Shown: positions 7,468 through 13,592 of the stretch, piece by piece
Layout: the number at the start of each line of letters is the position of its first letter
How positions within the stretch are numbered: the first letter of the stretch is position 1
Origin: an uncultured Parabacteroides sp.
GTDB taxonomy: Bacteria > Bacteroidota > Bacteroidia > Bacteroidales > Tannerellaceae
Length of the DNA stretch: 13,592 bases
Direction of reading: 5' to 3'
NCBI GenBank assembly: GCA_934718155.1
Contig: CAKUZF010000054.1
Span: 1 to 13,592 of the forward strand
The notes under the pieces: model-generated
The model's input: the letters and a program-made list of their open reading frames with translations, nothing else
The model's database searches: none
What the model was told of the DNA's origin: nothing
Program-made: the position numbers and the translations under genes

Positions 7468-8130
7468 ATGAAACAGACGAACAATCTCAAGTGGATGGCA
7501 GTAGCCTGCTCGGTGTCCATTCTTTGCAATGGATGCGCCTCCATGAGTCCCGCCACGCGGGCGCAAGTGGCTACACAAAGCGGTGCGTTCTTAGGCAGCG
7601 GATTTGGTGCGGCCATTGGCGACAACATCAATGGCGACCGAGGCTCCTTCTGGGGCTCGCTCATCGGCGGCGTAGCGGGCATGGCCATCGGCGCGGCGGC
7701 AGCCTCTGCCTACGACAAGCAGCAAGAGGCGGCGGCCAACAACGCCCCTCGCCACATCTCCCGGGCCAACTATCTGCAGGGTGCCAGCCTGACCGTCAAC
7801 GACATCATGCTGCACGACCGCAACGGCAACCAGTGCATCGATGCCGGCGAGGATTGCCAAATCTCATTCATCATCAAAAACGTGGGCAACCGACCCGCCT
7901 ACGACGTGTGCCCCACGCTCAAGGCCAAAAGAAACGGCAAACGCATCCTGCTCTCGCCGCCCAAGCGCATTGAGCGCATCGAGGCGGACCAGCGCATCGG
8001 CTACACCGTGCAAGCCCGGGGCACAGAGAAGCTGAAGACGGGGCAGGCCGAGTTTATCATCCAGTTGGAAGACGGCTCGGGGCAAGTCTTTTGCGAGGAA
8101 GCCTTCTCGGTAAACACTTTCGGCAAATAA
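7468..8130 (+). CDS. Glycine-zipper envelope lipoprotein with EF-hand-like loop
   Basis: No named family is recognised with certainty. The 220-residue product has an N-terminal signal segment ending NGC (Cys23), a relaxed lipobox, so it is probably a lipoprotein. Residues 39-82 hold two Gly/Ala-rich helical stretches (GAFLGSGFGAAIG and GSLIGGVAGMAIGAAA), the glycine-zipper pattern seen in small outer-membrane proteins. Residues 117-128 (DRNGNQCIDAGE) have acidic or amide residues at positions 1, 3, 5, 9 and 12 of a 12-residue calcium loop. A strand-rich domain with ISFIIKNVGNRPAYDV follows, resembling CARDB/immunoglobulin-like folds. The four later cysteines could form disulfides. The ATG at 7468 has AAGGAAAG just upstream. 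The gene precedes the sigma factor by 52 bases with no clear terminator, so co-transcription is possible. Confidence 0.85.
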   Translation: MKQTNNLKWMAVACSVSILCNGCASMSPATRAQVATQSGAFLGSGFGAAIGDNINGDRGSFWGSLIGGVAGMAIGAAAASAYDKQQEAAANNAPRHISRANYLQGASLTVNDIMLHDRNGNQCIDAGEDCQISFIIKNVGNRPAYDVCPTLKAKRNGKRILLSPPKRIERIEADQRIGYTVQARGTEKLKTGQAEFIIQLEDGSGQVFCEEAFSVNTFGK

Positions 8131-8182
8131 TTTCTTCCCGCGCATGCAACGTTCGAGTTCCGCATCTCGTTAGTATAAGCAA

Positions 8183-8707
8183 ATGGATAAGGAAATTCAA
8201 AACGAGATCGAACGTTGCCGACAAGGCGACCGCAGCGCACAGCTGAAGCTGTATAGGCGCTACGCCCGCCTGCTCTATGCCTCCTGCCACCGCATCATTG
8301 CCCGGGCCGAGGAGGCCGAGGAGGCTATGCAAGACAGTTTCTTGAAGATCTTCACTCATTTAGATCAGTATCACGAAGAGATGAACTTCGAGGCTTGGAT
8401 GCGGCAGATCGCCATCCACACCGCCATCGACTACGTGCGCCGCCAGTCGCCCGACCAAGAGCTGCCGACCGACAACCTGCCCGACGTGGCCGAGGAGGAA
8501 GAGGATGAGCCCCTCTACACGGTCGAACAGGTGCGCCAAGCCATGAACCAACTGGCCGACGGCTACCGCATCGTGCTCTCGCTCTACCTGTTCGAGGGCT
8601 ACGACATGGAGGAGATCTCCCAAATCCTGCGCCTGAAGCCGGCCAGCGTTCGCAGCCAATATCTTCGTGGCAAACGTAAACTCATTGAATGGATCAAAAC
8701 GCATTAA
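8183..8707 (+). CDS. ECF-type RNA polymerase sigma factor
   Basis: A 174-residue sigma-70 family factor of group 4 (ECF) size that directs RNA polymerase to a dedicated promoter set. Region sigma2 spans about 15-90: LYRRYARLLYASCHRII, then the core-binding EEAMQDSFLKIFTHLDQY (46-63) and the -10-contacting AWMRQIAIHTAIDYVRR (71-87). An acidic linker (EEEEDEP, about 104-110) separates it from sigma4 (about 114-172). Sigma4 has the helix-turn-helix DMEEISQILRLKPASVRSQYLRGKRKL. The next gene starts 2 bp after the stop, the usual arrangement for a sigma factor with its regulator. The stimulus is not evident. Confidence 0.95.
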   Translation: MDKEIQNEIERCRQGDRSAQLKLYRRYARLLYASCHRIIARAEEAEEAMQDSFLKIFTHLDQYHEEMNFEAWMRQIAIHTAIDYVRRQSPDQELPTDNLPDVAEEEEDEPLYTVEQVRQAMNQLADGYRIVLSLYLFEGYDMEEISQILRLKPASVRSQYLRGKRKLIEWIKTH

Positions 8708-8709
8708 CA

Positions 8710-9276
8710 ATGGATAAGCTGAAAGATTTCATCGACACCAACCGAGCACGCTTCGAGCAGGAGGAAGAGGAGCTTCTCCCCTTCGAGCATGAGGCCCGCT
8801 TCCTGCGAAAGCTGGAACCGACGGCGCAGGCCGAGGAGGTAGCCCTCCCAACGCATCGCCGACAACGCTTCGTTGCGCTCAGTTTCGCGGCCACCCTCGC
8901 AGCCTGCATGGCACTACTGCTGTGGATGCGCCTGCCCGGCTCGTCGGCAGAGGCCGCCGACGACCCCTTCTTGGCAGAGGTCAGGCTGAAGCAAACCGAA
9001 ATGAACGAGCTGCAGGCCTACTACCAAATGCAGATCAGAGACGTGTGTGAGCAGATCAAAGACGTGTGCGAACAAGAGCCAACGCCCGCCCATCAAGCCA
9101 TCCGGCAAGAGAGCGAACTGGTTTGGGCTGGCTGCCAACAGTTCGAGCAAAACGAACTGCCGCACTTGCCGGCCGAAGAGCCTACGCTCGTCGCCATGAC
9201 GCAGCAGTATGGCAACAGCCTGGAAGCCTTACGCTTCATGCTCAACCACATGGAACAGACAAAGGATAACAAGTAA
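8710..9276 (+). CDS. Single-pass membrane protein, probable anti-sigma regulator
   Basis: A 188-residue protein with no certain family. Residues 1-52 are charged and presumably cytosolic, starting MDKLKDFIDTNRARFEQEEE and including HEARFLRKL. This recalls the N-terminus often seen in proteins encoded after ECF sigma genes in Bacteroidota. One hydrophobic helix follows (about 54-72, FVALSFAATLAACMALLLW). The remaining 115 residues would be periplasmic and look helical, with an IRDVCEQ/IKDVCEQ tandem repeat. The topology and gene order fit an anti-sigma factor that holds the sigma at the membrane, but no zinc-binding anti-sigma motif (HxxxCxxC) is present. The ATG at 8710 lies 2 bp past the sigma stop. 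An ATG at 8689, which would overlap the sigma gene by 19 nt and add 7 residues, is the alternative. Confidence 0.85.
   Translation: MDKLKDFIDTNRARFEQEEEELLPFEHEARFLRKLEPTAQAEEVALPTHRRQRFVALSFAATLAACMALLLWMRLPGSSAEAADDPFLAEVRLKQTEMNELQAYYQMQIRDVCEQIKDVCEQEPTPAHQAIRQESELVWAGCQQFEQNELPHLPAEEPTLVAMTQQYGNSLEALRFMLNHMEQTKDNK
9031..9072 (+). repeat. 21-bp in-frame tandem duplication
   Basis: Two adjacent 21-nt units (9031-9051 and 9052-9072) differ at 3 positions, two of them silent. They encode QIRDVCE and QIKDVCE, so the periplasmic part of the predicted anti-sigma protein gains a second cysteine exactly seven residues after the first, one helical heptad. Confidence 0.85.
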
Positions 9277-9293
9277 AATAAAAAACAGAAGCT

Positions 9294-10370
9294 ATGAAAA
9301 CAAAATGTATCAACTGCGGCAGACTGCTTCTGACAGTGGTTTTGCTATGGATCTGCGGAGCAATGGCCATGGCCAATCCTCAAGAGGTGGTTAAGACAAA
9401 GAGCATCAATCGCACCTTCCAACTGGAAGCCAACGACGAGTTGGAGGTAGACAACAAGTATGGCGAGATTACCATTGCCCACTGGGAGCGCAACGAAGTG
9501 CTGATCCAGGTGGAAATCGAGAGCCGAGCCGCCTCCGAAAAGGTGGCGCAAGCCAACCTCGACCGCATCACGATCGAGATGAATCAATGGGGGCACGGCA
9601 TCAAGGCTGAGACCGTTATCGCCTCCAACAAGGGGAACTGGTCGCATGGGAACGTCTCTTTCTCGACTCGCTACCTAATCAAGATGCCGGCCAGCCTGAA
9701 GACCGAACTGAGCCAGAAGTATGGCAACATCAACCTGCCTCGCAGCAACAACCACGACATGGAGGTCAGCGTGAAGTATGGCAACCTCAGCGCTGGCGAC
9801 TTTGTGGGCCGGCTGGAATTGGAGGCGAAATACGGCAACGTGGCCGTAGGCAACCTGACAAAGGCCAGCATGGAGCTGGGGTATGCGGGCAGCGTAAAGA
9901 TTGGTGATGCCGACCAACTGGAAATCGATGTCAAGTATTCCAACCTGAAGGTGCAAAAAGTGAACTCGCTGCAACTGAACAGCGGCTACAGCGACCTCTC
10001 GGCCGAACAGATCGGCAAAGCGCTCATCGAGATGCGCTATGGCAACGCCAAGATCAAATCGCTCGAGCAATCACTCGAGGCCGAGACGTTCAACTACAGC
10101 AACCTGACCGTCAATCGGCTCGATGAGCACTTCAAGCTCTTGGCCGTCGAGGCCCACTTCAGCAACGTGAAACTGTTTGTCGCGGCAGGAGCCTCCTTCA
10201 GCGTGGATGCGGAGGAGATGAAGTATGGCACATGCAAGCTGAGGGGACTCAACCTGACGAAGCACGAGAAGAGCGACGAAGCGGTGCATGCCCAAGTGAA
10301 CGGAGGCAATCACGGGTGGATCAGATTCGAAGGAGGCGGACACAGCAACCTCTCGGTCAGCGCCCTCTAA
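9294..10370 (+). CDS. Secreted beta-solenoid repeat protein, DUF4097-like
   Basis: A 358-residue exported protein. The signal peptide is about 1-27 (hydrophobic LLLTVVLLWICGAMAMA). From residue 55 onward a short motif, aromatic-Gly/Ser-Asn, recurs: KYG 55, KYGN 142, 161 and 179, GYAG 196, KYSN 214, GYSD 231, RYGN 248, NYSN 267, HFSN 288 and KYGT 310. The spacing is 17-22 residues from 142 on. Such ladders fold as right-handed beta-helices, as in DUF4097 / adhesin-head-like proteins. No membrane anchor or sorting domain is visible at the C-terminus (GGGHSNLSVSAL). It lies 17 bp after the anti-sigma-like gene and is probably the last gene of the sigma operon, hence a likely effector or sensor in the periplasm or at the surface. 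The exact role is unknown. Confidence 0.88.
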   Translation: MKTKCINCGRLLLTVVLLWICGAMAMANPQEVVKTKSINRTFQLEANDELEVDNKYGEITIAHWERNEVLIQVEIESRAASEKVAQANLDRITIEMNQWGHGIKAETVIASNKGNWSHGNVSFSTRYLIKMPASLKTELSQKYGNINLPRSNNHDMEVSVKYGNLSAGDFVGRLELEAKYGNVAVGNLTKASMELGYAGSVKIGDADQLEIDVKYSNLKVQKVNSLQLNSGYSDLSAEQIGKALIEMRYGNAKIKSLEQSLEAETFNYSNLTVNRLDEHFKLLAVEAHFSNVKLFVAAGASFSVDAEEMKYGTCKLRGLNLTKHEKSDEAVHAQVNGGNHGWIRFEGGGHSNLSVSAL

Positions 10371-10437
10371 CTTCCACCCAAAAACCTTCTCGACCGTTCC
10401 CTGGCCGCATCGCCAGGTAGGCCGCTCCTAAAGAAAG

Positions 10438-10479
10438 AACCGCAGCGTGTTGGCACGAACGAGCCACCACCCTGCGGTT
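10438..10479 (-). terminator. Hairpin in the convergent gap, terminator for the C1 peptidase gene
   Basis: AACCGCAG (10438-10445) pairs with CTGCGGTT (10472-10479), and TGTTGGC/GCCACCA inside extends it with one mismatch. On the minus strand it is followed by TTCTTTCTTTAGG, so it best serves the peptidase operon ending at 10532. The plus-strand side (ACAAAAAGC) has no T-run, so termination of the beta-repeat gene here is less sure. The rest of the 161-base gap shows only a small CCTGGC/GCCAGG hairpin near 10400 and no gene. Confidence 0.72.
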
Positions 10480-10531
10480 ACAAAAAGCGAGCCTGCAATT
10501 ATAAGCCGACAACTACATAAACTCACCTTTA

Positions 10532-11704
10532 TTACTTAATACCCAACTTGCTTCTCAGAGCCTTGGGAAGCGCATCCTTATGTATCATGATGTAGATGGT
10601 CTTCGCACGCACGTAGCTCTCCGACATGTTGAGGTAGCCCCCGAAGGTGTTGCGCTCAGTGCCCCAAGAGTTCTTCGTCACGTAATACTTCGTGCCATTC
10701 TGATCCTTCGCGATGCCTGTCAGGTGCATCAAGTGGTCGTCGGTCGTCACGAACGACTCGAAGCCCTGTTGGCGCACCTCGGGTGTCACCTTAACCTCGG
10801 GGAACGGCTGCTCAAACTTATAGGCCTCCTCCATACGCTCCTTCTCGTCCATCTTCTCGAAGCGAGCCCGGTCGGTGTTCGAGTAATCCTCCACCTTCTT
10901 CAGCTCCGGATTGATAGCCACGCCATTCTTGAATGAGAAGCCCTTCTCGCTCACGTCGCCATCCCAACATACCGTATAGCCGTTCTTCAGCGCATGGTCG
11001 GTCACCTCCATCAGCTCGTCGAGCGGCAGGTTGAACATCTTAGCATGCTCCCAGTTGTCGGGCACTTCCACCTCGAAAGCCTCGTAGTAGGGATGATGCG
11101 TGAAGCTGGTCAGCTCTACATAATCGGCCATGTTCAGGCCCAAAGAAGCGGCAAACGACTTCGGCGTGTACTCCTTGCCCTGATAGGTGAACTTCTCGGG
11201 CAGCTTGCCCAGGTAGATGTCGAACAGGCTGTTCACCAGCTCGGCATACTCCGGCGAACGATGCTTCAGTTGCACGGCCGTCTCAGAGATTGCCTTGATA
11301 TACTTCACCAGCTCCGAATGGTTGTGGCGATCGGAATCGTAGTTGATGCCCGTATAAACCTCCTCGGGCACGATGCCAACCTGGTCGAACGCACGCATGA
11401 ATGTGTGCGAGAGGCTACCCTGGCCCACGTTGCCACGTCCACGGCGCACATAGTTGTCTTCCAACTGATTCATATACTTCTGGCGCACGATGAACATCTC
11501 CGAGAGGTCATACGTGCCCTTACCCATGCGCAGTAACTCCGCCTCCATGAAAGAGGTGGTCGCAAAACACCAGCAAGTGCCCGTAGAGGCCTGATTCTTC
11601 ACCGAAGTAACCGGCACGCGGCACACATCAGTAAACTGGTAACCCTGAGCGGAAGCCGTAGCGGCTGTAGCCGCCAACAGACAAGAAAATAAGAATGATT
11701 TCAT
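10532..11704 (-). CDS. Exported C1B cysteine peptidase, bleomycin-hydrolase/aminopeptidase C type
   Basis: A papain-fold peptidase of 390 residues with a signal peptide (about 1-19, cleavage near ASA-Q). The family members best known, bleomycin hydrolase and PepC, are cytosolic, so the export signal marks a periplasmic or secreted variant. The catalytic set is visible: Gln38 and Cys44 in NQASTGTCWCFA, His324 in DDHLMHLTG, and Asn345 in VTKNSWGT. C1B enzymes commonly trim amino acids from peptide N-termini using their own C-terminal tail in the active site. Here the tail continues past the core to LRSKLGIK, so aminopeptidase action is plausible but not shown. It lies 21 bp downstream of the C69 dipeptidase gene on the same strand, which suggests that both work on peptides outside the cytosol. 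Confidence 0.93.
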   Translation of the reverse strand: MKSFLFSCLLAATAATASAQGYQFTDVCRVPVTSVKNQASTGTCWCFATTSFMEAELLRMGKGTYDLSEMFIVRQKYMNQLEDNYVRRGRGNVGQGSLSHTFMRAFDQVGIVPEEVYTGINYDSDRHNHSELVKYIKAISETAVQLKHRSPEYAELVNSLFDIYLGKLPEKFTYQGKEYTPKSFAASLGLNMADYVELTSFTHHPYYEAFEVEVPDNWEHAKMFNLPLDELMEVTDHALKNGYTVCWDGDVSEKGFSFKNGVAINPELKKVEDYSNTDRARFEKMDEKERMEEAYKFEQPFPEVKVTPEVRQQGFESFVTTDDHLMHLTGIAKDQNGTKYYVTKNSWGTERNTFGGYLNMSESYVRAKTIYIMIHKDALPKALRSKLGIK

Positions 11705-11725
11705 GATTGTACTATAAATTTAAAG

Positions 11726-13318
11726 TTAAAAACCTCTTCTAAACTGATACCAGAAGTCGTCGCCCATCTCGCGCCAGCGCAACAGGGTGGCTCCTGCGAA
11801 ATCGGCCGTGTAGCGCGTCAGGTAGTCGATTGCCTCAGCCTTGCCCTTCTGCTCGGCCAAAGCCTTGTAGCGACTCTCCACAAACGGCAGCTCCGTCTGG
11901 CCCTTCTCCACGAAATAATCGCGTGAAGACTCTATCGCCTCGCGTGTCACACCCCAACGCACCGTAGCCAACTTGTTGGCGCGACGGTAGGTCCAGATGG
12001 CCGCATCCTCGCGATAGCGATGCTGACCGCAGATCTTGAAGCAAGCGGGCAGGTCCTTCGTGCCGCAGAAAATGGGCACACGGGGGCTCTCGCCAGGGTT
12101 GTCGAACGAAACCCAAGCCACGCCGCCCACCGCATCGGGCAGCCAGTCGCGCAGCTGAATCACCGTCGAGTAAGAGCACTGCGGCACAGCCACCAAGCGA
12201 TAGCGTGTAACGGTCTCGGGCTTCACGCCGTTCAGCATATTCACCATGTCGGCCGTCATCCAGGGATTGGCCGCCGGGCTGATAACGGTGTCCACCTGCG
12301 TCTTGCCCTTCTCGTGGAGCGTAATCTTCAGGTTCTTGGTCATATCCTGGTCGGTGCCCTCATAGGTCTCGGTCAACAGCGCCATCACGTCGGTCACGTC
12401 GACAGCCTTCTCCGGCTTAACCGTGAAGGGCAGCTCCTCCAAGGCATCGGTCAGTCCCAACGAGGGAGCCAGCTTATTGAGGATAAAGAGCTCGCGAACG
12501 CTATAGGCCTTCTTGCCGCCGCCGTAAGCCTTCCAGAAGCAGAAGTCCGACTTGCCGTCCCAGTAGCCCAAACGCTTAGCGGCCTCAAACACGTTGTCAG
12601 AAGCCATGCAGTTCTCCTTGTCGCTCGGATCCACTTTCGAGATGCGGGGAATATTGGCCGAAACGCCCACCTGGTCGTCGGGGATGCGAATAGCCGCCCA
12701 CACGCCGCCGATCTTCTTCGGGCCCTCGCCAAACACCTCGAAGTGCCAAACCTCCTTCGGGTCGGCAATCGTCAGACACTCGCCCCAGTCGCCGTAGCCA
12801 TACTGCTTGATCAGGTCGCCCATCAGGCGGATCGCCTCGCGAGCCGTCGTGCAACGCTGCAGGGCGATGCGCTCCAGCTCCTCGATCATGAACATACCGT
12901 TCTTATTCACCAGCTCCTTACGGCCCGTGATAGTCGTCTCGCCGATGCCCAACTGCCTCTCGTTCAGGCAGGGATAGGCCGTGTTAAGAAACTGATAGGT
13001 CGAGCGTGCCTCAGGAATCGTGCCCTTCGCGATCATGCCCCGTGCGCCCTCGGCATACTCGGTGTGCATGCGGCCGGTGTAGATGGTCTGAATCGTATCG
13101 TTCGGATAGGTAGCCGCCGGCACGATGTCCATCCATGTGCGGTAGCCGCCGTCACACGTGTGGCTGGTGATCACTGAGCCATCCGTAGAGGCCTTCTTGC
13201 CGACCATGATGCTGGTGCAGCTCTCCGGGTCGAGCGTCGGCTCCGGAATTTCTTGGTTTTGCGCGCCTGCCGCGAAGCAAAGGCACATCAACCAAACGGT
13301 AGTAAAGAGTTTTTTCAT
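11726..13318 (-). CDS. Exported C69-family dipeptidase (PepD-like)
   Basis: An Ntn-hydrolase of 530 residues related to lactobacillal dipeptidase A. The precursor has a signal peptide (MKKLFTTVWLMCLCFAAGAQ) and a short propeptide. Cys34 of CTSIMVGKKASTDGSVI would become the N-terminal nucleophile after self-cleavage. Further family features are the SHTCDGGYRTWMDIVPA segment, IGETTITGRKEL, and YGDWGECLTIADPKEVWHFEVFGEG. The length is normal for Bacteroidota members, which are often annotated as dipeptidases. It is the first gene of a probable two-peptidase operon, preceded by a TATATTTG promoter. The expected substrates are dipeptides released by other proteases in the periplasm. Residue-level specificity cannot be inferred. 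Confidence 0.94.
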   Translation of the reverse strand: MKKLFTTVWLMCLCFAAGAQNQEIPEPTLDPESCTSIMVGKKASTDGSVITSHTCDGGYRTWMDIVPAATYPNDTIQTIYTGRMHTEYAEGARGMIAKGTIPEARSTYQFLNTAYPCLNERQLGIGETTITGRKELVNKNGMFMIEELERIALQRCTTAREAIRLMGDLIKQYGYGDWGECLTIADPKEVWHFEVFGEGPKKIGGVWAAIRIPDDQVGVSANIPRISKVDPSDKENCMASDNVFEAAKRLGYWDGKSDFCFWKAYGGGKKAYSVRELFILNKLAPSLGLTDALEELPFTVKPEKAVDVTDVMALLTETYEGTDQDMTKNLKITLHEKGKTQVDTVISPAANPWMTADMVNMLNGVKPETVTRYRLVAVPQCSYSTVIQLRDWLPDAVGGVAWVSFDNPGESPRVPIFCGTKDLPACFKICGQHRYREDAAIWTYRRANKLATVRWGVTREAIESSRDYFVEKGQTELPFVESRYKALAEQKGKAEAIDYLTRYTADFAGATLLRWREMGDDFWYQFRRGF

Positions 13319-13354
13319 GAGATTTATAGTTTATACTGTCTTACTTATGTGCCG

Positions 13355-13362
13355 CAAATATA
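13355..13362 (-). promoter_or_regulatory. Bacteroidota -7 element for the peptidase operon
   Basis: TATATTTG on the minus strand fits TAnnTTTG and lies 36 bases upstream of the C69 ATG at 13318, much like the purT promoter. No clear -33 TTG is visible. The flanking 13363-13420 is AT-rich and non-coding. Confidence 0.65.
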
Positions 13363-13420
13363 AGAAATAGGTTTCAGATTCTAAGAAAAGGATGTCTCAA
13401 ATTTTAGGAAAGAAGCTTTT

Positions 13421-13454
13421 AGCCCGGCGATGGTGGCGATGGTAGCGGCGGGCT
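13421..13454 (-). terminator. Weak hairpin after the partial gene
   Basis: AGCCCG (13421-13426) can pair with CGGGCT (13449-13454) around a 22-base loop made of GATGG/GGCGATGG-type repeats. On the minus strand it overlaps the stop codon and is followed by AAAAGCTTCTTTCC, a poor T-run. It may be a weak terminator. Confidence 0.35.
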
Positions 13455-13592
13455 CACAGGGGCTGCCACTCGTAGTCCATGAAGCGAAACTCGCCATGCG
13501 AATGCTTGATCAACCGGTTCAGCATTCGCCGGGCGGCTTTGAGGCAGGGAATCTGCTCCTCGGCCATGCGGTGGAGGATGGCGGGCAGCTCG
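13454..13592 (-). CDS. Unidentified conserved-looking protein, C-terminal 45 residues
   Basis: An open frame enters from the right edge (first full codon at 13591) and ends with TGA at 13454-13456. The 45 residues visible start ELPAILHRMAEEQIPCLKAA and end FRFMDYEWQPL. The frame has the codon use of neighbouring genes and no internal stop, and the sequence looks like a real soluble C-terminus with a basic helix (RRMLNRLIKH). I do not recognise the family. It is transcribed toward the C69 gene but separated from it by 135 bases that contain a promoter, so it is probably a separate unit. Confidence 0.7.
   Translation of the reverse strand, partial: ELPAILHRMAEEQIPCLKAARRMLNRLIKHSHGEFRFMDYEWQPL

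Noticed and set aside
8148..8172. AAC, 17 bases, CGTTA upstream of the sigma gene as an ECF autoregulatory promoter
   Set aside because: The motif is short and would start transcription only a few bases before the ATG. It is too weak to claim without mapping.
10400..10417. CCTGGC/GCCAGG hairpin as terminator of the beta-repeat gene
   Set aside because: It has only six base pairs and no following T-run, and the larger hairpin at 10438-10479 is a better candidate.
12020..13177. 385-codon open frame on the plus strand
   Set aside because: It lies wholly opposite the C69 dipeptidase gene, has low-complexity His/Leu/Arg composition and no recognisable start context.

Overview
The window comes from a Bacteroidota genome, most likely order Bacteroidales. 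The evidence is a NigD-like lipoprotein with a Cys-Leu-Asn-Asp-rich N-terminus, several copies of the Bacteroidota -7 promoter element TAnnTTTG, an ECF sigma / membrane regulator / beta-repeat protein operon of a kind common in that phylum, and secreted C69 and C1 peptidases. Coding DNA looks GC-rich, by eye in the mid-to-high 50s percent, and this opens long antisense reading frames that are not genes. A GC-rich Tannerella-like or related gut/oral lineage would fit, but the sequence alone does not fix the genus.

Left end (1-1875, minus strand): a nearly complete group II intron of the IIC type. It has 5' ribozyme domains at about 1374-1875, an intact maturase/reverse transcriptase (93-1373) and domains V/VI (about 3-92). 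Its 5' end lies one base past the T-run of an intrinsic terminator (1877-1922), the classic IIC target. That terminator closes the NigD-like lipoprotein gene (1955-2722). The 3' exon falls outside the window.

1955-7344 (minus strand): a chromosomal housekeeping block. Read in transcription order it is purT (formate-dependent GAR transformylase), a strong hairpin terminator, a MATE exporter with a GTG start, surE (nucleotidase), lpxB (lipid A disaccharide synthase) and nigD-like. MATE, surE and lpxB are separated by only 5-6 bp and are almost certainly one transcript.

7379-10370: purT is divergent from a plus-strand cluster. Both sides carry the same -7 octamer TATCTTTG. The plus-strand cluster holds a glycine-zipper envelope lipoprotein with an EF-hand-like loop, an ECF sigma factor, a single-pass membrane protein that is probably its anti-sigma regulator, and a secreted protein built from a ladder of Tyr-Gly/Ser-Asn repeats (DUF4097-like beta-solenoid). 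The last three look translationally linked and probably form an envelope stress or sensing module. This is the least characterised and most interesting part of the window.

10371-13592 (minus strand): a hairpin lies in the convergent gap. Two exported peptidases from different families follow, a C69 dipeptidase and a C1B (bleomycin-hydrolase-like) cysteine peptidase, 21 bp apart and probably co-transcribed from a TATATTTG promoter. The right edge holds the last 45 codons of an unidentified minus-strand gene.

I see no tRNA, rRNA, CRISPR array or phage genes. I found no system that I can call wholly new. The sigma-linked beta-repeat operon and the intron-in-terminator arrangement are the best leads.
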